Source: Hominenteromicrobium gallistercoris (GTDB taxonomy: Bacteria > Bacillota > Clostridia > Oscillospirales > Acutalibacteraceae). Taken from it: a DNA stretch of 12,483 nucleotides. Position numbers and translations under genes: made by a program. Each line of letters opens with the position of its first letter. Within the stretch, counting starts at the first letter, position 1. Positions 1 through 6,689 of the stretch are shown here, piece by piece. The stretch is taken from assembly GCA_019119145.1 (NCBI GenBank), contig DWXR01000007.1, positions 1 to 12,483 on the forward strand, in the 5' to 3' direction. The notes beneath the pieces are model-generated. The model was given only the letters and a program-made list of their open reading frames with translations, was not told the DNA's origin and did not search any database.

Positions 1-14
1 CGCCGTGTTTTCCA

Positions 15-257
15 TTATAGCACCTGCGGGTGCTTTTTAAAAGGCGAAATTTCGGGCGGGGCTTCCGCCGCCTCCCCATAGGCTGCGACAAAATGCCACA
101 GGTATTTGAAGTTCTGGAACAGCTCGTTTTCGTCCCCGATGTCGGCCCACGCCGCGAAAGCCGCCAGCAGCCTTTCGATTTCCCGCACGTCCTCCCGCTC
201 GGTTTCGGCCGCCCGCTCCGCCGCAAACCGCACCGCCGCGCGGACCGCTTCCTCCAT
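15..257 (-). CDS. small hypothetical protein (80 aa)
   Basis: I do not recognise this protein. The ATG at 257 is preceded by a purine-rich AAGGGGGCGG at a workable distance; an in-frame TTG at 284 is possible but has no better site. The product is small and soluble-looking. Residues 1-45 are a highly charged Ala/Glu/Arg stretch (EAVRAAVRFAAERAAETERE is typical) that would form amphipathic helices, followed by an aromatic segment containing LFQNFKYLWHFVAAY. There is no signal peptide or membrane segment. It lies on the same strand as the isomerase gene ending at 394, but a strong hairpin at 281-319 separates them, so cotranscription is doubtful. GC-rich DNA yields many spurious open frames, so it could be non-coding; the ribosome binding site and the non-repetitive aromatic half favour a real gene. 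Confidence 0.45.
   Translation of the reverse strand: MEEAVRAAVRFAAERAAETEREDVREIERLLAAFAAWADIGDENELFQNFKYLWHFVAAYGEAAEAPPEISPFKKHPQVL
19..38 (+). terminator. short terminator-like hairpin
   Basis: AGCACC pairs with GGTGCT around a four-base loop and is followed by a run of five T on the plus strand. It could end a plus-strand gene lying left of the window. The stem is only 6 bp and lies inside the last codons of the minus-strand reading frame at 15-257, so the call is weak. Confidence 0.3.
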
Positions 258-280
258 TGCACCGCCCCCTTGAAAATCGC

Positions 281-319
281 GCAAGCCACCCGGAAGCGCC
301 TGGCTTCGGGGTGGCTTGC
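281..319 (-). terminator. long inverted repeat, probable terminator of the isomerase gene
   Basis: Positions 281-297 and 303-319 form a 17-bp stem with one mismatch and a five-base loop. It lies about 75 bases after the stop codon of the minus-strand isomerase gene, where a terminator is expected. On the minus strand it is followed by GCGATTTTC, so the U-tract is short. It could act as a terminator, as an attenuator before the small gene at 257, or as a 3' mRNA stabiliser. Confidence 0.5.
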
Positions 320-393
320 TGTGTCTGAATCCGCACCGCCCGCTTCACGGGACGGCCGTTGCTTTTCCGCTTTCCGCGCCGATGCGCGCGGCC

Positions 394-1230
394 TTACGCC
401 CAGATCTTGTCGAGGCAGGCCTTGATGCAGGCGACCTTGTCGTCGTCGGTCGGCAGCTCGGCGAGCTTCGGGCTGAACGGCTCGGCGACGACCGGGCCGG
501 TGTAGCCGATCTTCTTCAGGCCGTTCATCACGCAGGCGATGTCGATCATGCCCGTTTCGCCCGGCAGCGCGCGCGGGGAATCCGGCAGCGCCAGGCGGTC
601 GCCGACCGGCGCGTCGTTCACATGGACGCTGACGATGCAGCGCTCGTCCGGGATATGGTCGAAAACATCCTTGTTGTTCGCGCCGGTGTACCAGTGGTAG
701 GCGTCAAACAGCAGGCCGACGTTTTCGCCGCAGTCCTTCGCGAGGCCGAGCATCTCCTCCGCCGTATAAATGAATACGTGCTTTTTGTCCTTGCGCCCGG
801 TGTACGGGCCGATGAACTCGAGACCGAGCCGCATGCCGTACTGCGCGAGCACCGCGGCCGCGCGGGAGAGGCGCGTCTTGTGCAGCGCGTAGTTTTCCTC
901 CTTCGTCAGCGTGTCGCTGGCCGGGAAGATCCAGATGATGCAGCGCGTGCAGCCCACGGCGCTGAGCGCGGCGGCCTGCGCCGGCAGGGCCTCCATCGCG
1001 GCCTCAAAGCCCGCGTCGTCGACCTGCGCCGGATGGAACGGCAGGTTCGAGCCGGAGATCTGCATCCCGTGCTTTTCGAGCAGCGCCTTCACGTTTTCGA
1101 CGCCGTTTTCCATGACCTCCTGCGCGCTCGACTCGATCGCCGTAAAGCCGTGGCGCTTCGCGAGCAGCAGCTTCTTTTCAAAATCCGTTTCGGCCACGTT
1201 GGCCAGGCCGAGACTGATCGACTGGAACAT
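394..1230 (-). CDS. sugar phosphate isomerase/epimerase (xylose isomerase-like TIM barrel)
   Basis: A 278-residue cytoplasmic protein of the AP-endonuclease-2/xylose-isomerase-like TIM-barrel superfamily (IolE, IolI and related epimerases). The ATG at 1230 follows AAGGAAGGA at good spacing; the open frame runs further upstream but without a plausible start. Likely divalent-metal ligands fall in the expected order at barrel strand ends: Glu138 in GLEF, Asp176 in LLFDAYHWY, His203 in SVHVND, and Glu250 in VVAEPF. Length is normal for the family. It is divergent from a second TIM-barrel protein and an oxidoreductase, which suggests a shared pathway for a sugar, sugar acid or inositol. The family is too diverse to name the substrate. 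Its own promoter is seen at 1318-1346. Confidence 0.93.
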   Translation of the reverse strand: MFQSISLGLANVAETDFEKKLLLAKRHGFTAIESSAQEVMENGVENVKALLEKHGMQISGSNLPFHPAQVDDAGFEAAMEALPAQAAALSAVGCTRCIIWIFPASDTLTKEENYALHKTRLSRAAAVLAQYGMRLGLEFIGPYTGRKDKKHVFIYTAEEMLGLAKDCGENVGLLFDAYHWYTGANNKDVFDHIPDERCIVSVHVNDAPVGDRLALPDSPRALPGETGMIDIACVMNGLKKIGYTGPVVAEPFSPKLAELPTDDDKVACIKACLDKIWA

Positions 1231-1317
1231 AAACGATCCTTCCTTTCTCCCGTTTCGGAATTGACTCTTCAAACTTTGACCCGCGCCGCCGCGGGCGTTT
1301 CCCCAAAGCTCACGCCC

Positions 1318-1346
1318 AGTATAGCACAGCGGGCAGGACAGCACAA
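1318..1346 (-). promoter_or_regulatory. housekeeping promoter for the isomerase gene
   Basis: On the minus strand TTGTGC (1346-1341) and TATACT (1323-1318) are 17 bases apart. The -10 matches consensus at five of six positions and the -35 is weaker, so regulation by an activator is possible. The predicted start lies about 80 bases upstream of the isomerase ATG. Confidence 0.7.
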
Positions 1347-1378
1347 GCCCCTAAATTTCAAATTTCCCCGAAAAGTTT

Positions 1379-1398
1379 TTTATGTGAATTTTCATAAA
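1379..1398. promoter_or_regulatory. imperfect palindrome between divergent promoters, possible operator
   Basis: TTTATG and CATAAA flank an AT-rich centre, giving an imperfect 20-bp palindrome just upstream of the plus-strand -35 box and roughly 30 bases behind the minus-strand -35 box. This is a typical place for a regulator shared by two divergent catabolic units. No regulator gene is in the window, and AT-rich spacers often form chance palindromes. Confidence 0.3.
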
Positions 1399-1403
1399 TA
1401 ACA

Positions 1404-1432
1404 TTGACTTTGGCGGGCGGGAAAGCTATAAT
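1404..1432 (+). promoter_or_regulatory. strong housekeeping promoter for the isomerase-oxidoreductase operon
   Basis: TTGACT (1404-1409) and a perfect TATAAT (1427-1432) are separated by 17 bases, a near-consensus sigma-A promoter. Transcription should begin near 1439, leaving a leader of about 127 bases before the ATG at 1567. Confidence 0.85.
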
Positions 1433-1439
1433 CAAGGCA

Positions 1440-1566
1440 AATATAAAGGCAAAGGAGGGGAGCACGGCGCCAGGCGCGCCCGGGAGTTGAACGCTTCGGT
1501 GACAGACCGGAGCCGACGATGCGCAACGCATCGCTATTGAAAAGTCAAAACAAGGAGGAATCCAAT
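1440..1566 (+). other. structured 5' leader of the isomerase-oxidoreductase operon
   Basis: This leader is long for a simple operon and holds two clear hairpins. The first pairs 1493-1500 with 1506-1513 (8 bp including one G-U). The second is the perfect CGATGCG-CAA-CGCATCG at 1517-1533. An earlier GC-rich stretch near 1466-1482 can also fold. An apparent ribosome binding site (AAAGGAGGGG, about 1450) has no start codon nearby, while the AAGGAGG serving the real start lies at about 1552. I could not match it to a known riboswitch class, and no poly-U terminator is seen. Confidence 0.35.
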
Positions 1567-2358
1567 ATGCCTATCGGCGTTGTGCCGTGGACGCTGCGCC
1601 ACCAGGTCTTTACCGTGGAGCAGGTCAAAAACACATACGAAAAGCTGCATGCACTCGGCTTTGACGGCATCGAGAGCGGTCTCGGCACGGGCGTCGGCCT
1701 TTCCGCTGCGGAAGACCTCGCCCTGCTCAAGGAATACAGCCTCACGCCCTGCAGCGTTTACACCGACATCAAAGACCCGGAGAAGGCCGTCGAAACCGCG
1801 AAGCAGTACGGCGTGACCGTGCTCGGCGCGCCCTCGATCCCCGGCATCATGATGCGGCGCGCGGACGGCTTCTACGCCTATGCGGAGGAGCTGAACCGCC
1901 TTGCCGAGCCGTTCCGCGGCACCGGCATCCGCCTGCAGTACCACAACCACAGCCAGGAGTTCCGCAATTTCCCGGAGCTGAACGGCAAGAGCGGCCTGCA
2001 GATTCTCATCGAAAACACCGACCCGGAGCTCATGGCGTTTGAGCTCGACGTGTTCTGGGCGTCCGCCGCGGGCTGCGACCCGGTGGAGTGGATCGAAAAG
2101 CTCAAGGGCCGCATCCCGATCATCCACTATAAGGATTACGCAGTCGACTGCGCGTCCGAAATCGTGGGGCTCGGCGACGTGCCGCGCATGTTCGCGGAGG
2201 TCGGCCAGGGCAACCTGAACTGGAAGGCCATCACGGCGGCTGCGCGCGACGCGGGCGTCGAGTGGTACAACATCGAGCAGGACCAGACGAAGCGCCCGGT
2301 CTTCGAAAGCCTGCAGATCAGCATCGACTATATGCGGGACGTCCTGCATATTCAATAA
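1567..2358 (+). CDS. sugar phosphate isomerase/epimerase (TIM barrel)
   Basis: A 263-residue TIM-barrel protein of the same superfamily as its divergent neighbour but not closely similar to it. The ATG at 1567 has an ideal AAGGAGG seven to eight bases upstream; an in-frame ATG at 1519 lacks such a site. The family signature is clear: YHNHSQEF (His126, His128, Glu131), AFELDVFW (Glu159, Asp161), IIHYKDY (His187, Lys189, Asp190) and IEQD (Glu237, Asp239). These supply the metal ligands and proton-transfer residues of inosose dehydratase-like and hexulose epimerase-like enzymes. The stop codon is 14 bases before the next ATG, so it forms a tight operon with the oxidoreductase, which probably supplies or consumes its keto-sugar. 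The exact substrate is unknown. Confidence 0.95.
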   Translation: MPIGVVPWTLRHQVFTVEQVKNTYEKLHALGFDGIESGLGTGVGLSAAEDLALLKEYSLTPCSVYTDIKDPEKAVETAKQYGVTVLGAPSIPGIMMRRADGFYAYAEELNRLAEPFRGTGIRLQYHNHSQEFRNFPELNGKSGLQILIENTDPELMAFELDVFWASAAGCDPVEWIEKLKGRIPIIHYKDYAVDCASEIVGLGDVPRMFAEVGQGNLNWKAITAAARDAGVEWYNIEQDQTKRPVFESLQISIDYMRDVLHIQ

Positions 2359-2372
2359 GGAGGAGTTTTGTC

Positions 2373-3614
2373 ATGTCTACCGTCAAGCCTGTAAAGGTTG
2401 CGCTCATCGGCAGCGGCAACATCAGCTACACCTATCTGAACACGCTCGTCAAGGGCGGCTTCAACATCATCGACGTCGTCGGCTGCTCCGACCTCATCCC
2501 CGAGCGCAGCAAGGCGCGCGCGGAGCTCTTCGGCATCCGCCAGATGACGAACGAAGAGATCCTGAACGACCCGGAGATCGAGATCGTCATCAACACGACC
2601 CAGCTGTGGAACCACACGGCCGTCACGCGCCAGATCCTCGAGTCCGGCAAGAACGTCTATTCCGAAAAGGCCATGGGCGACACGCTCGAGGGCGCGAAGG
2701 CGAACTACGAGCTCGCGGCTTCGAAGGGCCTGCGTCTCGGCTGCGCGCCGGACTGCTACATGGGCGCGGCGTTCCAGACCGCGAGAAAGCTGCTCGACGA
2801 CGGCGCCATCGGCCGTCCGCTGATCGCGCACGCCATGTGCTACCGCGGCTACAATTCGCACTATGCCGCGAGCGACCCGGCCGACCCCTCCGCGGGCTCC
2901 GCCGGCACGACGATCACCCACGACATGGGCGGCTACTACATCAACGTCCTCGTCAACATGCTCGGCGCGGTCAACCGCGTTTCCGGCTACACGAAGTTCT
3001 ACGACGAGCGCGTGTACGAGAACCCGCGCCATCCGCACTACAAGGAGCCGATCGCGCACGAAATCGGCGGCAAGCGCCGCGGCGACACCGTCATGCTCGG
3101 CGCGCTCGAGTTCAAGAACGGTTGCTTCGGCAGCCTGACCTTCTGCTCCGAGGGCTTCTTCCCGGAGGTTCCGAAGATGGAGATCTACGGCACCGAGGGC
3201 ATCCTGACGCTGCCCGACCCGAACAACTTCGGCGGCTGGGGCAACGACGTGTACCTCACCCGCGTCGGCAACGCCGTCAACGGCAAGAATGAAGTCTTCC
3301 GCGTGCCGTTCACGCACGGCTTCGGCGACACCGACCCAAGCATCCCGACGCTCAGCGGCAAGCGCGAGCCCTGCTACAACAGCTGGCGCGGCCTTGCGGT
3401 CGTCGATATGGCGTACGCCATCCGCCGCGGCCGTCCGCACCGCAGCAGCGCGGAGCTTGCGCTCCACACCGTCGAGATCATCGACGCGATCGAGCACTCC
3501 ATGAAGGACAACAAGGTCTACACCCTGCAGTCCTGCCCGGAGCGTCCCGCACCGTTGACCCCCGGCTTCTTCGGCGGCAGCATCGGCGAGGCTTCGATCG
3601 ACAACATTCTCTGA
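2373..3614 (+). CDS. Gfo/Idh/MocA family NAD(P)-dependent oxidoreductase
   Basis: A 413-residue cytoplasmic dehydrogenase. The ATG at 2373 follows AAGGAGGAG; the preceding gene stops at 2358. The N-terminal Rossmann fold carries VALIGSGNIS (residues 9-18, the GxGxxx dinucleotide loop), and the switch to the second domain carries YSEKAM (96-101), where Lys99 is the usual catalytic/cofactor lysine of the EKP motif. Here the proline is replaced by alanine. The C-terminal domain includes THDMGGYYINVLVNML, typical of sugar and inositol dehydrogenases of Firmicutes. Members oxidise or reduce a hydroxyl of a sugar, inositol or sugar acid. With two epimerase/isomerase-like barrels alongside, it probably performs the redox step of one catabolic route. 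A terminator follows directly. Confidence 0.96.
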   Translation: MSTVKPVKVALIGSGNISYTYLNTLVKGGFNIIDVVGCSDLIPERSKARAELFGIRQMTNEEILNDPEIEIVINTTQLWNHTAVTRQILESGKNVYSEKAMGDTLEGAKANYELAASKGLRLGCAPDCYMGAAFQTARKLLDDGAIGRPLIAHAMCYRGYNSHYAASDPADPSAGSAGTTITHDMGGYYINVLVNMLGAVNRVSGYTKFYDERVYENPRHPHYKEPIAHEIGGKRRGDTVMLGALEFKNGCFGSLTFCSEGFFPEVPKMEIYGTEGILTLPDPNNFGGWGNDVYLTRVGNAVNGKNEVFRVPFTHGFGDTDPSIPTLSGKREPCYNSWRGLAVVDMAYAIRRGRPHRSSAELALHTVEIIDAIEHSMKDNKVYTLQSCPERPAPLTPGFFGGSIGEASIDNIL

Positions 3615-3629
3615 TTTCGCCACAAAAAG

Positions 3630-3663
3630 AGGGCAGACGGTTCGCCGCCTGCCCTTTCGTTTT
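3630..3663 (+). terminator. Rho-independent terminator of the isomerase-oxidoreductase operon
   Basis: AGGGCAG (3630-3636) pairs with CTGCCCT (3649-3655); inside, CGG pairs with CCG around a TTCG loop, with one mismatch between the two stems. The T-rich tail TTTCGTTTT follows. It starts 15 bases after the oxidoreductase stop codon. Confidence 0.8.
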
Positions 3664-3706
3664 GCCCTGTTGCGTTTCGCCCCGTGCGCGCAAAAGCCGC
3701 CGCGCC

Positions 3707-3735
3707 TTGTGATTTTCCCGCAGATCTGCTATACT
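3707..3735 (+). promoter_or_regulatory. promoter of gluQ
   Basis: TTGTGA (3707-3712) and TATACT (3730-3735) are separated by exactly 17 bases. The start would be near 3742, about 60 bases before the gluQ ATG. It lies beyond the upstream terminator, so gluQ is an independent unit. Confidence 0.7.
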
Positions 3736-3769
3736 GAAACGGAAATACGGCTGAGAGGGGATCTGCAAA

Positions 3770-3808
3770 ATGAACCATTCTGTTTCGGGAGGCGGCGCCG
3801 ATGGCTGA
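3770..3808 (+). CDS. possible 12-codon upstream reading frame overlapping the gluQ start
   Basis: An ATG at 3770 preceded by GAGAGGGG opens a frame of 12 codons (MNHSVSGGGADG) whose TGA at 3806 overlaps the first codons of gluQ in another frame. The gluQ ribosome binding site GGGAGG lies inside it. Such an arrangement would couple gluQ translation to the short frame. It may also be chance, since the frame is very short. Confidence 0.3.
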   Translation: MNHSVSGGGADG

Positions 3809-4769
3809 CGCAAAAACCGTGCGCGGCCGCTTTGCGCCGAGCCCTTCGGGGCGCATGCACCTGGGCAACCTCTGCTGCGCGCTCGCCGCATGGCTCTCGG
3901 TGCGCAGCCAAAACGGCGTGATGCTGCTGCGCATCGAGGACCTCGACCCCGACCGCTGCAAGCCCGCCTACGCCGAGCAGCTCATGGACGACCTGCGCTG
4001 GCTCGGCCTCGACTGGGACGAGGGCCCCGGAGCCTGCGGCGACTGTGGCCCCTATTTGCAGAGCGAGCGCCGCGCGCTCTACGAGGCCGCGCTGCAAACG
4101 CTGAAGGCGCAGGGCAAGATCTACCCCTGCTTCTGCACGCGCGCCCAGCTGCACGCCGCTTCCGCGCCGCACGCGGGCGACGGCGTCTTCCGCTACCCGG
4201 GCACCTGCCGCCGGCTCTCGGCCGCAGAGGTCCGTGAAAAGAGCCGAACGCGCGCCCCCGCGCTGCGGTTTTGTGCGCCCGCGGGCACGGTGGAATTCGA
4301 CGACCTGTTCCTCGGCCCGCAGTCCTTCGACGTGCAGGCCATGTTCGGCGACTTTCTCGTCCGCCGCAGCGACGGCGTCCACGCCTACCAGCTCGCCGTC
4401 GCGGTCGACGACGCGCGCATGGGCGTGACGGAGGTCGTCCGCGGGCGCGACCTGCTAGCCTCGACCGCCTGCCAGCTCCAGCTGCTCGAAGCGCTCGGCG
4501 CGCCTGCGCCGCGCTACGGCCACGTGCCGCTGCTCACGAACGAAGCGGGCCGCCGGCTCAGCAAGCGCGAGCGCGATCTGGACGTCGGCGCCCTGCGCGC
4601 GCGGTTTTCACCGGAAGCGCTCTGCGGCAGCCTCGCATACCTGCTCGGCCTGCTCGACCGGCCGGAGCCGGCGGCCGCGCGCGAGCTGATCCCGCTGTTT
4701 TCAAAGGCCGACTTCTCCCGCCCGGCGATCGCCGTGCCGGAGACGCTGCGCCTGTTTCCGCCGCAGTAA
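3801..4769 (+). CDS. gluQ: glutamyl-Q tRNA(Asp) synthetase
   Basis: A 322-residue paralogue of the catalytic half of glutamyl-tRNA synthetase. The family activates glutamate without tRNA and attaches it to the queuosine at position 34 of tRNA(Asp). The class I HIGH motif appears as HLGN (20-23) within FAPSPSGRMHLGN, and the second signature loop as RRLSKRERD (KMSKS-like, about 251-259). LLRIEDLDPDR near residue 42 is typical of glutamate enzymes. The GluQ-specific zinc site is complete: Cys110, Cys112, Tyr132 and Cys136 in CxC-x19-Y-x3-C. The anticodon-binding domain of GluRS is absent, as expected for this length. GGGAGG precedes the ATG by eight bases. It stands alone between terminators; it implies the organism has queuosine-modified tRNA. 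Confidence 0.95.
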   Translation: MADAKTVRGRFAPSPSGRMHLGNLCCALAAWLSVRSQNGVMLLRIEDLDPDRCKPAYAEQLMDDLRWLGLDWDEGPGACGDCGPYLQSERRALYEAALQTLKAQGKIYPCFCTRAQLHAASAPHAGDGVFRYPGTCRRLSAAEVREKSRTRAPALRFCAPAGTVEFDDLFLGPQSFDVQAMFGDFLVRRSDGVHAYQLAVAVDDARMGVTEVVRGRDLLASTACQLQLLEALGAPAPRYGHVPLLTNEAGRRLSKRERDLDVGALRARFSPEALCGSLAYLLGLLDRPEPAAARELIPLFSKADFSRPAIAVPETLRLFPPQ

Positions 4770-4777
4770 AACAAAAG

Positions 4778-4822
4778 CACAGGGGTCTGGCTCCCGCAGA
4801 AGCCGAACCCCTGTGTTTTTTT
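4778..4822. terminator. bidirectional terminator between gluQ and cstA
   Basis: CACAGGGGT (4778-4786) pairs with ACCCCTGTG (4807-4815), and an inner GGCT/AGCC extends the stem. Seven T follow on the plus strand (4816-4822). On the minus strand the same stem is followed by CTTTTGTTTT. It serves both convergent genes. Confidence 0.85.
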
Positions 4823-4861
4823 GCAGATTTTCCCCGCCGCAATACGTGAAAAATCAAAAAC

Positions 4862-6619
4862 TTACGCCCGGTCTGAACGCAGCGCAGCGCCGCTTTTCAC
4901 CTCGCCGCGCGCCGCCTTGTCGGGGGTCTCCCCCGCCCTTTTGGCTTCAAAGTACGACTTGAGCGAATTGACGACAATGATGACGCCGAGCACGATCAGC
5001 AGCACGGCGATAATCAGCTGCAGGCCCTCGGTGACGAACGTCGCGCTGCCGGCCTGAATCGCGCCGATAAGGCCGATCAGGCGCTGGACGAGCGCCGTGA
5101 ACGTCACGCAGAGCATGATGATCAGCGGCGGGAACAGCATCTTGTTGCTGCGCCCGGTCACCTTCATGAACACGCAGAGCGTGATGAGCACCAGCGCGCT
5201 GAGCAGCTGGTTCGCCGAGCCGAACAGCGGCCAGATGTTGGAGTAGCCGACCTTCGTGAGCAGGAAGCCGAACGCCAGCGTGATGAACGTCGCAAAGTAC
5301 GTGTTGCACAGCACACGGCGCCAGAGCGGCGCCTTTGTCATATCCGCCTGCGCGAAGAGCTCCTGAAAGCTCATGCGCCCGATGCGTGCGACGGCGTCGA
5401 GGCTCGTGAGCGCCAGCGCGGAAACGCACATCGTCATGAAGCACTGCGCGACATACGACGGGATGCCGAAGATCTCGAGGAAGCCCGCGACGCCGCGGCT
5501 GAAGATCTGGAACGGCGTGCCGACCGCCGCGGTCCCGTCGGACGCGGCCGCCGCGCCGGCGACGCAGAGCGCGATCACCGCGAGCAGGCTCTCGAGCACC
5601 ATCGCGCCGTAGCCGACCTTCAGCATGTCGCGTTCATTTTCGATCGTCTTCGAGGAGGTGCCGCTGGAAACAAGGCTGTGGAAGCCCGAAACCGCGCCGC
5701 ACGCCACCGTGACGAACAGGATCGGGAACAGGTCGCCGAGGCTGTCGCTGTGGAAGCTCGTGAACACGGGCAGGTTCATCGTCGGGTGCGCGACGACGAG
5801 GCCGACGACCGCGGCGGCGATCATGCCGATGAACATGAACGTCGTCATGTAGTCGCGCGGCTGCTTGAGCAGCCACATCGGCAGAATCGCCGCAAAGGCG
5901 ATATAGACGAACGTGATGTAGGACCAGACCGCCTGGTTCGCCGTGATCGGGAAGCACATGCCGATACCCAGCGCCGCCACCGTGCAGACCAGGCCGACGA
6001 CGCCCTCCTTCCAGCCGGTGAGGTTCCATTTCTTCTGGATCAGCCCGAACAGGACCGCAAACACGATGAACAGCAGCGAGATCGTGCCGGCCGCGCCGTT
6101 GGAGGCCGCCGTCTCCGCGAGCACCTGCGCGCCGGCTTCATTCACCGTATAGGCGTTGAAGGTGCCGGCCACCATGTCCGCAAACGCCGCGATGACGAGC
6201 AGCGTGAACAGCCAGCTGAACAGCAGGAACAGCTTCTTGCCGAGCTTGCCGATGTATTTTTCGATGATCATGCCCATCGATTTGCCTTCGTTCTTGACGC
6301 TGGCGTACAGCGCGCCGAAGTCCGTGACGGCGCCGAAGAAGATGCCGCCGATCAGCACCCAGAGCAGAACCGGAAGCCAGCCGAAAACCGCAGCCTGAAT
6401 CGCGCCGGTAACGGGGCCGGCGCCGGCAATGGAGCTGAACTGGTGGCTGAATACGGTCCAGCCGTTTGTCGGGACATAGTCCTTGCCGTCGTTTTTGACG
6501 ACGGCGGGCGTTTTCGCCTTGGGGTCGATCCCCCACTTGCGCGCGATCCACCGCCCGTAAAACGCATAGGCCGCGATGAGGCAGACCGCCGCGATCAGGA
6601 CAATAACGAGTGTGTTCAT
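4862..6619 (-). CDS. cstA: carbon starvation protein CstA family transporter
   Basis: A 585-residue polytopic inner-membrane protein, hydrophobic throughout with about 15 or more predicted segments. It matches the CstA/BtsT family, whose characterised members import peptides or pyruvate; the substrate here is not known. Conserved CstA stretches are visible: YGRWIARKWGIDP near residues 21-33, FSSIAGAGPVTGAIQA (61-76), GGIFFGAVTDFGALYASV (about 91-108) and NEGKSMGMIIEKYIG (110-124). The C-terminal tail is short, charged and Ala-rich. The ATG at 6619 has an AGAGGG site nine bases upstream. Its transcript carries a long T-box leader with an intrinsic terminator (6690-7011), so expression should rise when one tRNA is uncharged. 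This favours a role in amino acid or peptide supply over general carbon starvation. It is transcribed alone. Confidence 0.96.
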   Translation of the reverse strand: MNTLVIVLIAAVCLIAAYAFYGRWIARKWGIDPKAKTPAVVKNDGKDYVPTNGWTVFSHQFSSIAGAGPVTGAIQAAVFGWLPVLLWVLIGGIFFGAVTDFGALYASVKNEGKSMGMIIEKYIGKLGKKLFLLFSWLFTLLVIAAFADMVAGTFNAYTVNEAGAQVLAETAASNGAAGTISLLFIVFAVLFGLIQKKWNLTGWKEGVVGLVCTVAALGIGMCFPITANQAVWSYITFVYIAFAAILPMWLLKQPRDYMTTFMFIGMIAAAVVGLVVAHPTMNLPVFTSFHSDSLGDLFPILFVTVACGAVSGFHSLVSSGTSSKTIENERDMLKVGYGAMVLESLLAVIALCVAGAAAASDGTAAVGTPFQIFSRGVAGFLEIFGIPSYVAQCFMTMCVSALALTSLDAVARIGRMSFQELFAQADMTKAPLWRRVLCNTYFATFITLAFGFLLTKVGYSNIWPLFGSANQLLSALVLITLCVFMKVTGRSNKMLFPPLIIMLCVTFTALVQRLIGLIGAIQAGSATFVTEGLQLIIAVLLIVLGVIIVVNSLKSYFEAKRAGETPDKAARGEVKSGAALRSDRA

Positions 6620-6689
6620 TTTTTAAGACCCTCTTTGCTCTCGATCTCCGTGTGGGATCGTTTTTCCCTCGATAAGCAGCTTCGCAAAA

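Noticed and set aside
316..1401. 361-residue plus-strand open frame
   Set aside because: Shadow of the minus-strand isomerase: Arg/Ala/Asp-rich low-complexity translation, no ribosome binding site, no domain, while the opposite strand shows clear family motifs.
1466..1482. GGCGCC/GGCGCG cluster as a protein-binding site
   Set aside because: Common in GC-rich DNA; better explained as part of the leader's folding or chance.
2352..3623. 423-residue minus-strand open frame opposite the oxidoreductase
   Set aside because: GC-rich antisense shadow, dominated by Val/Ala/Arg/Asp with no recognisable motif; the plus strand encodes a Gfo/Idh/MocA protein.
3750..3776. CTGAGAGGGG...TGAACC resembling parts of a thiamin pyrophosphate riboswitch
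   Set aside because: The remaining conserved elements and helices are missing, the stretch is too short, and gluQ is not a thiamin gene.
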